Shown: one piece after another, positions 50,101-58,970 of the stretch | Numbering within the stretch: position 1 is the stretch's first letter | How the letters are laid out: each line of letters opens with the position of its first letter | Assembly (NCBI RefSeq): GCF_037392515.1 | Contig: NC_090287.1 | Location: 13,939,001 to 14,003,000 of the forward strand | Length of the DNA stretch: 64,000 nt | Source of the DNA: Haliotis asinina | Taxonomy: Eukaryota; Mollusca; Gastropoda; Lepetellida; Haliotidae | Direction: 5' to 3' | Made by a program: the position numbers and the translations under genes | The notes under the pieces: model-generated | Seen by the model: the letters and a program-made list of their open reading frames with translations, nothing else | Databases searched by the model: none | Told to the model about the DNA's origin: nothing

Positions 50101-53100
50101 CACATTTATCAATAATATCGAACACAAACACCATTTACGGGTCAAGGATTCTATTAGCTTGATCGCGTTGAGTATTTTCAGTATTATCAATACCCTCGTC
50201 TACGTAAGCACATAACCATCTGTAGTGCTCCATGCTGGGAGACTCATTATTAACCGTCAATTACTCATGAATATGTATGTAAATCGACCTTGAAATAGAA
50301 CACTGTGTTGCTATGTCGACCGGAAAGTATATCCAAACTGCTTTGCAACAACCAGCTATAATAATTTATGCTATTTTGATAATTGGGATAAAATATGAAG
50401 ATAAAATATTCCGGTTTTGACCATCATGTCTACAATATCGATTACATGTAATACCCTACCTCATAATGTAGGTCTGTTATTTTTTTCTTCTGTGCACAGA
50501 GCTTTTACATACGCTGTACAAAAGAGGGAGAACCAGTTTTTTCTATTAAATGTCATGGCAACTGTGACGTCACGAAACAAGCACGGATTCGATGTCAGTC
50601 CTGTCGATACCAAAAGTGTCTACATGCTGGAATGACAAGAAGAGGTTAGATAACTTACATGTCATACTTAACTCTGTAATCCCAGAATTACAATCTGTTC
50701 AGTTTCGAGCGAAATACCGATGGTGACCTGTGATAATAATATAACATTCACTTCAAAATTGCTTCGTCAGAATTTTGCATATTAAAAAGCTAATGCATTT
50801 TCTGTATTCTACACCAGTCGCATAAATTGACGACTGTAATAGATTCTGCACCAGACAACCCACTGGTTTATGTTCTGACTCTCACAGAGTACATGACATC
50901 CATTGGGTGTGTAACGTTAACGATCTCTAGAATATCTGATCATTTTTTATAGTTACAGGTCACCAAAACAAAACGCAAAACACAAAATATTGCCAGTTAA
51001 CATCAAATGCTGGAGATGATATTCTTAAACATATTTAGACATATTTCCACCTGACAGTCGTCTTTCCTATAATGAAGTTTAAAGTGCAAGCGCGAACTTG
51101 TTATGGGCCTATATTAATTCCCTTTACAGTACAGGTGTGCAATTTTCTCTGATCAATCAATCAATCAACGGAAAATTGGGTCTTCACAACACAACACAAC
51201 ACATGCATCGTCAGTATATTCTTGAATTAAATATCATACGCCTATCCTATGACTCCATTTCTCAAAGACCCGTGAAGGTCCCGGGGTAGAAAAGGCAACC
51301 CATGCTTGCCATGAAAGGCGACTATGCTTGTCGTAAGAGGCGACTAACGGGATCGGGTGGTCAGACTCGCTGACTTGGTTGACACATGTCATCGGTTCCC
51401 AATTGCGCAGATCGATGCTCATGTTGTTGGTCACTGGATTGTCTGCTGTCTGTCCAGACTCGATTATTTACAGACCGCCGCCATGTAGCTGGAATATTGC
51501 TGAGTACGGCGTAAAACATAACTCACTCACTCCAATCCTCAAAGTCATTTCAGCATTACAACGACCGAGAGTCTATGATGTAGTATAAGAATTACGACTG
51601 TCTTAAGTCTGAGATCGCTTCTATGAAGGGGGTATCGAACGTAAGCGTACAAATGGAACCTTATATTGATTTTGCCTTCCCAGAAAAACCGGAGAGAATC
51701 GAACCTGAAGAGGGTCAGTACTTGTGTCTGGTGTGTGGAGATCTGGCCAATGGTATACACTTTGGAGTGTACACATGCGAGGGCTGCAAGGTATAAATTT
51801 ATAACACATTTTCTGAAAGTGTAAGTACTTGGTTACACTGAAACACTTTAATATTTAGTTTTGGGGCAAGCACTTCTTGATATGTATAAGTTTAATGAAA
51901 AACATATTCATGTCGTCGTGTATGTCTTTGACCAAAACACATAAAGGGCTTGATCGTGATTTAATTCCATTGGTGGCATCCGACATCCTCACCTTGTCAA
52001 CGAATCTCTTTGGTCAGGTGGACAAGGTGCCCGAACTCTGATGAAAATGTCCGTATTTGAATGCCAGCACGCCACTGGTAAGCCGAACAACTACACGAAG
52101 GGATGTGGAGACTGCACCATTATTTGCTTGTGTCCATTCCTTTTCTGTCATGTAAATAGCTATGAAATAGCTATGTACTGTGTGCAGTTGACGTTTTGCA
52201 TCAATATCGTTACCATAGAAACATGGTTGGTGTCAGTTTATGCCATTAATTCCTACTGCCTGAACTCCGTGAACTACTGGCTCCGTGATTAATGTTGATT
52301 AACTTGTTAGTGCATCATGTTAGTGCACTTGGGGGTATGGTTTGGCTGTGCTGGTATATAAAATGAACTTGATCCATGAAACCAACATAGATCTGATACG
52401 ACGTACTGTTTCAGAAATTCTTTCGGCGCGGTCTTGTGGAGAATAGAACCTATCAATGCAAGGGTGACAACTCATGTGTCATTAATCCTCGTAGCCGAAA
52501 CACGTGCAGGTCATGCCGGTACCGGAAGTGCCTCAGTGTTGGAATGTCACGTGACGGTAAGCAGAATTACCTTCCTGGTGGATCGGCCTTGATATAACTA
52601 AACACATCTTCGGGCTCGACTCAATGGTCGTGCGACATTTTACAATCGTCATCAGTCACGTCAGAGATAAACTGCCCGTTATGTCACAAATCGTCAATAT
52701 TGAGCGTACTATTTTAAACCTTAATTTATAATTCCTTTCATTTGTATTACAGCTATTAAGATGGGTAGACCTAAGAAGAAGGACCTTGACTGCTGCAGAG
52801 TAGGAGAAAAAAGTCCTCCTAGTGGTTACCCAACAAGTACAGACGAAACTGATGGGATTCTATACTTACACTCAAATGAAAGCGCTTCTAGTGACGAGAT
52901 TGAGATGCTGGAGATAAAGGTCCAACCAAATCCTCCTGCTTCAGCATCGCCTCCCGACTACACTCTGCCCACGAAGGAAGATTCCGCTGTTGATGAACCA
53001 GTTTCCCGTCCGAAACCCACTTCAACAGGGGTGAATGGTTCTAATGTCTTGAGAACACCTTGGTCCAAATACACACTGCAACAAATGATCACAAGCTTAC

Positions 53101-54500
53101 CAAGAGACAAGTTGTCGCTTAGATCCTTAAGTTCCCTCTACATTCCACCGCAAACACCTTCCACTATTACAAGTACATCTGAATACACTACATATGAAGA
53201 TGAAGAAGAAGATTTTAAAAATCCGTTCCAAACAGAGCCGGACAGCACACGGGGTGACTTCAAATTGGAAGAAGCATCCGTTTTCCCAGCAGAGTCTGAA
53301 GGTCCCCGTCAGGACAGTCCATTGATAACTTCTACTAGTTATGAAGCTCCGGCGACAGACTCGTCAGCACTTTACTCCATGTCCAGTGATGAAATCGATT
53401 CAATGTTAAAACTTTTGGAAGACTTTGAGAAGCCACCCACCCCAATCAGCCTTCGTCGCAAAAGCAGCAGCAGCAGCAGCATGGACGATACCGGGGGTAA
53501 ACGACGAAAATCAGAAGTTGGTCACAACGAGGATATGTATAGTGGAAGCATTACAAATGCCTTGTTTGAGAAGTTTCGTAAGACCACTAGTAATTCTCCG
53601 TCATCTTGGCAGCAAGGGAAACAGTATAATTCCACGGGGAATCAGCATGTTTTTGAACAGACTTTTGAGTGTAATGATAGCACCTTGACATCCCCAATGA
53701 AATCGTCTTGTGGTCAAGAGATAAGAAAATATTCTTCGTCCCACAGTACAGGAGGACCTTGCTCTGTGGTTCAACCTCCATCAATCGACTATTCCGTAGG
53801 TAGTGCAGCAGTGGCTAATTCAGCAAACGTCCATTCCATTCCAAGGTCCCAACAACCTCCCTCAAGCACTTGCGCACTTTCTTTTTGTGGACAAGACTGC
53901 AGCTGCAAACACAAAACTAGTAATAAAGGGATATCCAAAGACAGTGGTGCCTCAAATAGTAGAAAGGTTCCTGTGAAAGGCGACATAACTTCTGCCTACC
54001 TGCCAAACACTGTAAATACTCGGGATGTTTATGAACAACACGAGGAGAACCAGTCCTTCTCGGAAATTAGCAAAGCGTTTGAGGTTCTTTATGACAGAGC
54101 ATATGACAATAAGACGATATCGGAGTGGTCAAGGAGGGCTAAAAGCTGTAGTATGTCAACGGATTCCGATTCGGAGTCAGATGTTGAATCTAGTTGTAAA
54201 TGTATTCAAGTCAGAGGACTATGTTTATGTCAAAGCCCGGCACAACAGCCTGGAAATATTCCCAAAGACAAATTTAAGTCCGCCATATCATCTTCTATGG
54301 CAGGCGTATGGAACACACAGGCGTTTGATTCTATCTCACCTTATCTCTTAATGAAATATTGGAAGCAAATCCCCGAATTCATGGACCCAGCAGCCATAAC
54401 TGATGTCCAACAAAAGATAATGCAAAACCTGCTAGATTCCTATTTGAACTACATCAATAATGACATGAAAGTCACAGACCAGATGCGTTCGTCATCAGAG
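39508..54500 (+). CDS. Nuclear receptor with two DNA-binding domains (2DBD-NR), five exons, 3' part outside window
   Basis: Exons 39508-39852, 50500-50644, 51684-51790, 52415-52556 and 52753-54500 join in frame (phases 0, 1, 0, 1 and 0) to 829 residues. Order: A/B region 1-93; DBD1 94-160, with finger 1 CVVC-x13-CLPC and finger 2 C-x3-C-x9-C-x2-C; linker to 177; DBD2 178-243, with CLVC-x13-CEGC and canonical C-x5-C-x9-C-x2-C; C-terminal extension [13 protein letters not shown]; Ser-rich hinge to about 794; then [20 protein letters not shown] (795-814), which looks like helix 1 of an NR1-type ligand-binding domain. Nuclear receptors are ligand- or constitution-controlled nuclear transcription factors; 2DBD receptors are known from molluscs, flatworms and arthropods. 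The ligand-binding domain must continue in exons beyond 64000, or a short isoform ends at TGA 54504-54506. No pseudogene sign is visible. Confidence 0.93.
39853..40789. other. Receptor intron 1, first part
   Basis: No coding exon recognised. AATCAATGAGATGACATATG at 40578, followed by CAGCTGAAGATTCCGG...GGACATGACA near 40656, is a diverged duplicate of 38765-38872. Confidence 0.45.
40790..40972. repeat. Compound (CATA)n(CA)n(CATA)n microsatellite
   Basis: CATA/CATG tetranucleotides flank about 23 CA units (40865-40911). All overlapping open frames are repeat translations. Confidence 0.95.
40973..41525. other. Receptor intron 1, nothing recognised
   Basis: No gene or repeat recognised. Confidence 0.4.
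41526..41690 (+). mobile_element. SINE family A, best-preserved copy
   Basis: The tRNA-related head is GGTGGTAGGGTAGCCTAACG, then GTTAAAGCGTTCGCTCGTCA, CGCCGAAGACCC and perfect B-box GGGTTCGATTCCCC. The body is TTTCTGGTGTCCACCGCC and ATGATATTACTGGAATATTT. The tail is AGCGGCGTAAAACTAAACTA and (CTCA)n. The B-box and A-box-like TAGCCTAACGG suggest RNA polymerase III transcription when intact. Confidence 0.92.
41691..44116. other. Receptor intron 1, nothing recognised
   Basis: Open frames at 41704-42009 and 41975-42322 have no known similarity. An ATG-to-donor stretch at 43664-43743 (ending AG|GTAAGT) was considered and not accepted. Confidence 0.4.
44117..44162. repeat. (CT)n microsatellite
   Basis: About 22 pure CT units, followed 40 bp later by a short GT run. 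Confidence 0.97.
44163..45533. other. Receptor intron 1, nothing recognised
   Basis: No gene or repeat recognised. Confidence 0.4.
45534..45693 (+). mobile_element. SINE family A copy
   Basis: GAGGTAGCCTAGTAGTTAAA, TTCGCTAGTCACGCCGAAGA, B-box GGATTCGATTCCC, TGATGGAATATTGCTGGAAG and the tail GGCGTAAAACTCAACTAACT. Confidence 0.88.
45762..45966 (+). mobile_element. SINE family B copy
   Basis: GGTTAGATTTGGTCCTCAGT, ATGCTTATGCTGTTGATCAC, GGATAGTCTGGGTCAGACAC, GATTATTTACAGACTGTTGC and tail GCAGCGTAAAACAACTCACT. It follows the family A copy by only about 70 bp in the same orientation. Confidence 0.85.
45967..47021. other. Receptor intron 1, mostly nothing recognised
   Basis: A weak family A remnant (GGCTTCGCGGGTTGTACCCA, near 46348) may be present. 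No gene. Confidence 0.35.
47022..47840. repeat. 31-33-bp minisatellite, about 26 copies
   Basis: The unit approximates CAACTATACATTCACCTGTG followed by ACAGGGATGACA. Units vary in the last third (ACAGGAATG, ACAGGGCTG, GCAATGCTG). The right-hand copies (47690-47790, ACATCTGGCAATGCTGACAG) form a homogenised sub-family. It lies in the first intron of the receptor gene. Confidence 0.95.
47841..48231. other. Receptor intron 1, nothing recognised
   Basis: No gene or repeat recognised. Confidence 0.4.
48232..48343 (-). mobile_element. MITE with CTGAACAGCAAAAGAAA ends, copy 2
   Basis: 112 bp; the left end is CTGAACAGCAAAAGAAATGC and the right end reads CGTTTCTTTAGCTGTTCAG. In reverse complement it aligns along its whole length with the copy at 22417-22525, including GAAATCT...TAAGC.TTCATG.TTATGTCTT. 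TA flanks the left end; the right flank is TT. Confidence 0.85.
48344..48873. other. Receptor intron 1, nothing recognised
   Basis: No gene or repeat recognised. Confidence 0.4.
48874..49028 (-). mobile_element. SINE family A copy, diverged
   Basis: CTTACGCAGCTATTAAGCAA, TATTCCAGCAGCATCTCGGA, TTTGGGAATCGAACCCG (B-box complement), GAACGCTTTAACAACTAGGC and CCACCGTCC in family order. Confidence 0.83.
49029..50499. other. Receptor intron 1, last part
   Basis: Holds a copy of the dispersed motif (TTTTTGCGACCACCTGGTGT near 49061) and a local tandem of GTTAGCA/AGAAGAATCCATTAGCA units at 49620-49770. No exon seen before the acceptor at 50499. Confidence 0.45.
50500..50644 (+). CDS. 2DBD receptor exon 2: DBD1 finger 2
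   Basis: Encodes residues 116-163 plus one base. The acceptor is TTTTTTCTTCTGTGCACAG and the donor is G|GTTAGA (weak, phase 1). It starts [12 protein letters not shown] and carries [19 protein letters not shown], then [13 protein letters not shown], the unmistakable second-finger signature. The spacing before the first cysteine is three residues longer than usual and the D-box (HGN) is two shorter. Open frames starting nearby in another frame are shadows. Confidence 0.93.
50645..51268. other. Receptor intron 2, first part
   Basis: Intronic; nothing recognised apart from short AATCAATC and CACAA runs (51150-51200). Confidence 0.5.
51269..51532 (+). mobile_element. SINE family B, near-complete copy
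   Basis: CCCGTGAAGGTCCCGGGGTA at the head, the internal near-duplicate ATGCTTGCCATGAAAGGCGA and ATGCTTGTCGTAAGAGGCGA, AACGGGATCGGGTGGTCAGA, TGTCTGCTGTCTGTCCAGAC, then AGCTGGAATATTGCTGAGTA and tail CGGCGTAAAAC with (CTCA)n. It sits between receptor exons 2 and 3. Confidence 0.9.
51684..51790 (+). CDS. 2DBD receptor exon 3: linker and DBD2 finger 1
   Basis: Encodes the end of Glu164 and residues 165-199. The acceptor is TTTTGCCTTCCCAG and the donor is AAG|GTATAA (phase 0). After a 13-residue acidic linker ([13 protein letters not shown]) comes [20 protein letters not shown] and CK, a canonical receptor finger 1. Confidence 0.95.
51791..52414. other. Receptor intron 3
   Basis: A 624-bp phase-0 intron; no repeat recognised. 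The open frame 52041-52292 is unsupported. Confidence 0.6.
52415..52556 (+). CDS. 2DBD receptor exon 4: DBD2 finger 2
   Basis: Encodes residues 200-246 plus one base. The acceptor is TACTGTTTCAG and the donor is G|GTAAGC (phase 1). [15 protein letters not shown] completes the P-box helix (CEGCKKFFRR). The rest, [20 protein letters not shown] and [13 protein letters not shown], has canonical spacing and matches NR1-type receptors. Confidence 0.96.
52753..54500 (+). CDS. 2DBD receptor exon 5: C-terminal extension, hinge, start of LBD
   Basis: Encodes the end of Ala247 and residues 248-829. It begins [10 protein letters not shown] (GRP-type extension and likely nuclear localisation signal). The hinge is rich in Ser, Thr, Pro and Glu and has a second basic cluster GGKRRKSE near residue 500, a poly-Ser run before it, and two cysteine-rich knots: [15 protein letters not shown], and [13 protein letters not shown] close to 740. 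It ends with the helix-1-like segment 795-814 and [18 protein letters not shown] at 54501 is a good phase-0 donor. Reading through it gives Val-stop. Confidence 0.88.
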
Positions 54501-54506
54501 GTATGA

Positions 54507-54862
54507 CCTAACGGGAGTTTCCTGTAGGTTTTTAGAGTCCACATCGACATTCAAATTGTTGATGGGGCAACTTTAAGACCCTCTTTGGAGACACCCGATT
54601 AGGATTCAGAATTCACATAAAACAGAGTATTAACGATTACACATACACTGACAATATCAATCTCAGAAATCAGGTTCTTTTTCTAAGCAAGGGATTGAGT
54701 CGTTTTTAACAAAAACTCGAATGTTACAAGAAATCTCGAAAAGAAGGGAAGTACATCTTCATTACTAGTTGCGGCATTATCTTATGAGGGATATAAACAT
54801 TAGTAATGACCTCACTAAAGCGTAATATTTTTAAATATGCTTCTCCGCTTTCTAATTTTTGT
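54507..54862. other. Downstream of receptor exon 5
   Basis: Probable intron. No AATAAA is visible in the first few hundred bases, which favours splicing at 54501 over termination at 54504. Confidence 0.5.
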
Positions 54863-55016
54863 AACGTTCTTGTTTAGATCAGTTTCTTACTTGGTGATTC
54901 CAGACAGCCAGCAAACATGCCGGACGACCGGATGTTCTGAACGTCCTTGTTTAGATCAGTTTCTTACCCAGTGATTAGTGACAGCCAGCAAACATGCCGG
55001 ACGACCGAATGTTCTG
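54863..55016. repeat. 77-bp tandem duplication
   Basis: AACGTTCTTGTTTAGATCAG at 54863 and AACGTCCTTGTTTAGATCAG at 54940 start two copies that both end GCCGGACGACCG(G/A)ATGTTCTG. Confidence 0.93.
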
Positions 55017-55406
55017 TGCTTACATCAGACAAAGGAAGGATGTAATCCAGATGGGGGTTGCCGATGGAAACCTCGGAACATGTAGTCAATCGATGACTCA
55101 GGACGCCGTGACTTGAAACAGAATTTAAATTGCGTCCTTTTCAGCACCTGATGCAGTTTGCCTGAGTTTCAACATTAATGTCGGACCAAGCGAGGGCCCA
55201 TAAGTTCAACTCCTGACTGCTGGAAAGTTCCGAAGTGATCGCTTGTTCAGTTTACTTTCCAAAGTGACAGACCACAACTATAGTGCTTACCATCCGAAGG
55301 GATGCTTTTCATTTCCTAACATGGGAAAGTGCTGTCCATAAGCAGCGAGTGTCCAAAAGGACAGTATCATATACCCTGGACAACAGCTCACGCTTTCGCC
55401 CCTAAC

Positions 55407-55575
55407 ATCTGATATGATTATCCACAAGGCCTGTTCCTCGTCGTCCTGGACGTTTACGTGCGCCTTTAGGTCATCATCATCTGATATGATTATCCACAAG
55501 GCCTGTTCCTCGTCGTCCTGGACGTTTACGTGCGCATTTAGGTCATCATCATCCGAAATGATTATCCACAACAGC
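55407..55575. repeat. 72-bp tandem repeat, 2.3 copies
   Basis: ATCTGATATGATTATCCACA recurs at 55407 and 55479, and as ATCCGAAATGATTATCCACA at 55551. Because 72 is a multiple of three, the minus strand reads as a repeating 24-residue unit (ALWIIISDDDDL, then HVNVQDDEEQ) without stops. Confidence 0.93.
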
Positions 55576-57348
55576 AGTTTCTGATAAACTCACATAAACT
55601 CAGCTTCTGATCATCCAAAGTGACTGTTCAAATATGTGTGATTTACTAAACAAATCACAAACGATTTTTCTACGAATGGAAACAAAAATATCATCTAAGA
55701 ACGATACTGAAAGCGTAATTATTTTCATCACGCAATTTCCCTTTACTTCATAATGCATCGGAATAAAAAAGGATAACCTGAAATGGTTACTGCCTCTAAG
55801 CAAATTTATAAGTACATCCTGTGGGACAACTAATTGCTCTGGTGTATGATATTCTTTATGTACTGTTTTAAACGTTGTGCCATACTGGTTGAAAGCAAAC
55901 GGGTGCTAGTCACCAACCCTGTAAAAGTAACTACTTTGTCTCGGCTGCCGATTTCTTTCACTCGGACGTTTCTATAAGCTGAACATGACATGTGACATCA
56001 AGTTTTACAAACTTGTTCAACAGTGATTTAATGAGTTGTGATAAAGACTGTTTGCGCCTCGTCGCTAACATCTGCCTTATAGCAATTCGTGATGCACTCG
56101 ATAGATTGTTTTTAGTGGTTATTGCAATGGGTATCGAAATTTGAATCTATATATTTTTATAATAGCACTTCTTGTATATTATATCTATTTCAACTGGCTC
56201 ATGGATCATGTTAGTTGAGTTATTGTTTTTTGGATTTTGGTTTTTTTTTAAAGTGAATTAAATGACTGATGGTACACGTGCTATTGTGTCTTTTATTGAA
56301 TTCACAGCAAAACACTTGTTACATATTATTGCATATTACCGTACACTTTGATGGGCAACGTTCTTTATCATTGAGTCCATTTGAGATTGACCCGCTGGTT
56401 GTTCTAAGTTAGCCATTAGAATACCTTGGCCACAATCAATAATTGCTGGTTTCACCTTAGCAGTAAAACTCAACTATCGCAATTCCTAGGGGTTTTCTTC
56501 TTAAGGTAAACTGTCAATCCGTAATTGCTGGTTTTATCACACTAGTCCAGCTCAATGACCTCCTTCTTTTGTTTTTTTTTTCCTTGGTTAAGCCGACAAT
56601 CTGTATTCACTGGTTTCACATTAGTGGTAACGCCGAACTACTGCCATCCTTTGCGTTTTCTTCTTTGAGTAAACTGTCATTCCACAGTTGCTGCTTTCGA
56701 CAAACCGGTGAAGCTCAATGACCTCCATCCTTTGGCTATTTTCCTTTAATAATCTATCAATCCGTATTCGCTGGAATCACAAACCAATGCAGCTGAACCA
56801 CGTTCTTCCCTTTAGCCGTTCTTCCCTTTAGTTAAGCTTGACATAACAGTAATACTGTTGTAAACAAAACAATCCAAACACTCGTGTTAGAAGGATGACG
56901 GATAGAATAGCGTCGGAGGAATGTGATGGCTACAAGCATAAGTGACGCATGAGTGACACACGAAGATCGTGTTGAGGTCACCACTAGGTATAGAATGTAG
57001 AGTTACATATATCATTTGCGATATCATTATGACCTTATCTGTCCAAATATCACTGATGTTAGATATGAAAGGGAAAAAATAATCAACACAGAGCAACAAC
57101 GAAATATAGGACCTTGATTATACCAGCCACGTGTGCAATATTGATTAAATTTCTTAGCAATAAAGCTTATCGTCATTTCCTTAGCCAAACTGAAGTAACT
57201 GAAACTTGTGGTGTCGGATTTTACACAGGAGAGGGATATGTAATAACTGGAGACCTCATGCACTGCGCGGGGTCATGAGGAGTCAGTACTGCATTATAAC
57301 TGCAAGGATACCAAAGATGAACCGATACGTAAGCCCATGACGTGTACA
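55576..57348. other. Probable receptor intron 5, nothing recognised
   Basis: The 56400-56830 stretch has loosely repeating phrases (AATTGCTGGTTTCA/TATTCACTGGTTTCACA, AGCTCAATGACCTCC) suggesting an old tandem array of roughly 120 bp. No exon seen. Confidence 0.4.
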
Positions 57349-57518
57349 GTGAGTGAGTGAGTTTGGTTTTACGCCGCCTTTAGCAATATTCCAGCGATAT
57401 CACGGCAAGGGTACACCAGAAAATGGGCCTCACACATTGTACCTGTGTGGGGAATCGAACCCGGGTCTTCGGCGTGACAAGCGAACGCTTTAACCACTGG
57501 GCTACCCCACCGCCCCAT
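57349..57518 (-). mobile_element. SINE family A, well preserved
   Basis: (GAGT) tail, TTTGGTTTTACGCCGCCTTT, AGCAATATTCCAGCGATATC, CAGAAAATGGGCCTCACACA, GGGGAATCGAACCCGGGTCT, TCGGCGTGACAAGCGAACGC and TAACCACTGGGCTACCCCAC. The B-box is intact. Confidence 0.92.
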
Positions 57519-57779
57519 TGTACAGCCAAAATATTGCCGAGTGTGGCATTAAACAACAAACATGTGAACTTGAAGGTTCTAGGACAAAACAAGTGCTAGC
57601 TTTCAGATGAAAACTTTTGAAATGAACGCTCATTTTTACCGAGCCTATACATGTGTTCTAATGATACACGTGGGAGGGGACGAGTGTTTCTTTACAAAAC
57701 GGAGTGTGTTTTGGGGACAGCGGTGGGGTTTGGGGATGTTGCTTGGGGTATTTAAAACCAGAAAGTTATCTTTACAGTA

Positions 57780-58095
57780 ATTAATTATAAAATTCAAGAC
57801 TGTGTTTTTGTAATTAAGGTCAGCAGATTTTAGAAGTCAAACAATTGCTGCGTCATCGGCAGATTTGATAATGAAACATTTCAGTGCTTTACAGACACAA
57901 TTGTTGGTATAAATGATGAACAACATCGGTGACAAAACACTTCCTTGTGGAGCCCCAGTGGACAGGTTGGTAACCTATAGGAACTGATTCCATAACAATA
58001 ATATACTGAGGTCTGTTAGTCATGAAAGAATCTGTCCATCTGAGTAGATTACTGATAGTCCAGACAGTTCTCAGCAATATCTTATCAGACATCCT
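57780..58095 (-). pseudogene. LINE reverse-transcriptase fragment
   Basis: Minus-strand frames give RWTDSFMTNRPQYIIV, then after a frameshift GAPQGSVLSPMLFIIYTNNC and KCFIIKSADDAAIV. These are the G-x-PQGSVLSP and (Y/S)ADD motifs of non-LTR reverse transcriptases. Nothing of the endonuclease or thumb region is left. It is a different lineage from the 7981-10960 element, judging by the motif wording. Confidence 0.8.
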
Positions 58096-58970
58096 TCGTC
58101 AGTGTTTATGCTCAAAATGAGCATTTGAGTGGCATTGAAACACACAAAGCCAATCAAAAGGACGAGAGCACGTGCGTCGCCGACGAGCAGCGCCACCTGA
58201 ACGAGACGCACTGAAAAGTCATGCTCCATGGTTTTCTACGAAGCACTGAGCGTTTACGTCTTTTTTAACTGTTTATCTCCTGACCAGTGAACAATACCAC
58301 ATGGTTTTCCGCTTACCTACATATGCATTTTGCTTTGCATTGTTTCCGGATGACATTTCGACAAATAATTTTTCAAACGCTTCTAAAATATGACAAAAAA
58401 CTTGCCGCGTTTCGTGCGCTCAACCACACAAATATGACATTTTGGTACGAAATAAGCAGGACGTGGTAGAGAAAGTGAGTGGAGAGCCCCACTGTATTCC
58501 TGGTTTCGTTGTGAATATCTCCAAGTTGCGATTTCCTCCGACAGTGCTGCATTACTGTTCAAGGTGAATTTAAGCGCAACGCACGCAATTAAGCAACCCT
58601 GCACACACACAGCGAAAAGAATGTATGACAAGTTAGTGCCAGTTTTCTGTAAACATTGGCCGGAATTCCCATATAAAAGCCTAGATGTGTGACAAATGGG
58701 CAGTGTCGACCTACTTGAACACTTCTAGTGTGAATCAGTCTCAAGTCGTCTGTGCCTGTGTTCGTGACGTCTCTCCCAGTCTTTATCGGCACCTGCTGTG
58801 AATAGATTAAAGGTCAGTCCATACTGATATGATAGAGTCTCTCACGAGCATACAACAAAGTAAATATATCGCTGACATAAGAGAAAGTGTACGCTGGTGA
58901 ATCGGGCACTTGAGATTCACGACTGACGGGGCAGGACTGCTGTTGCGCGTCTCGGCTGCACACTACAACA
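58096..58970. other. Gene-free stretch left of the DIRS-like element
   Basis: May include the left end of the DIRS-like element, but I could not find a terminal repeat matching its right end. Confidence 0.35.

Noticed and set aside
53425..54351. Secondary open frames overlapping receptor exon 5 in other frames and on the minus strand
   Set aside because: They are shadows of a clearly coding exon with splice-consistent frame.
54501..54506. Treating TGA at 54504 as the true receptor stop
   Set aside because: A good donor precedes it, helix 1 of a ligand-binding domain has just begun, and no nearby poly(A) signal is seen. A short isoform remains possible.
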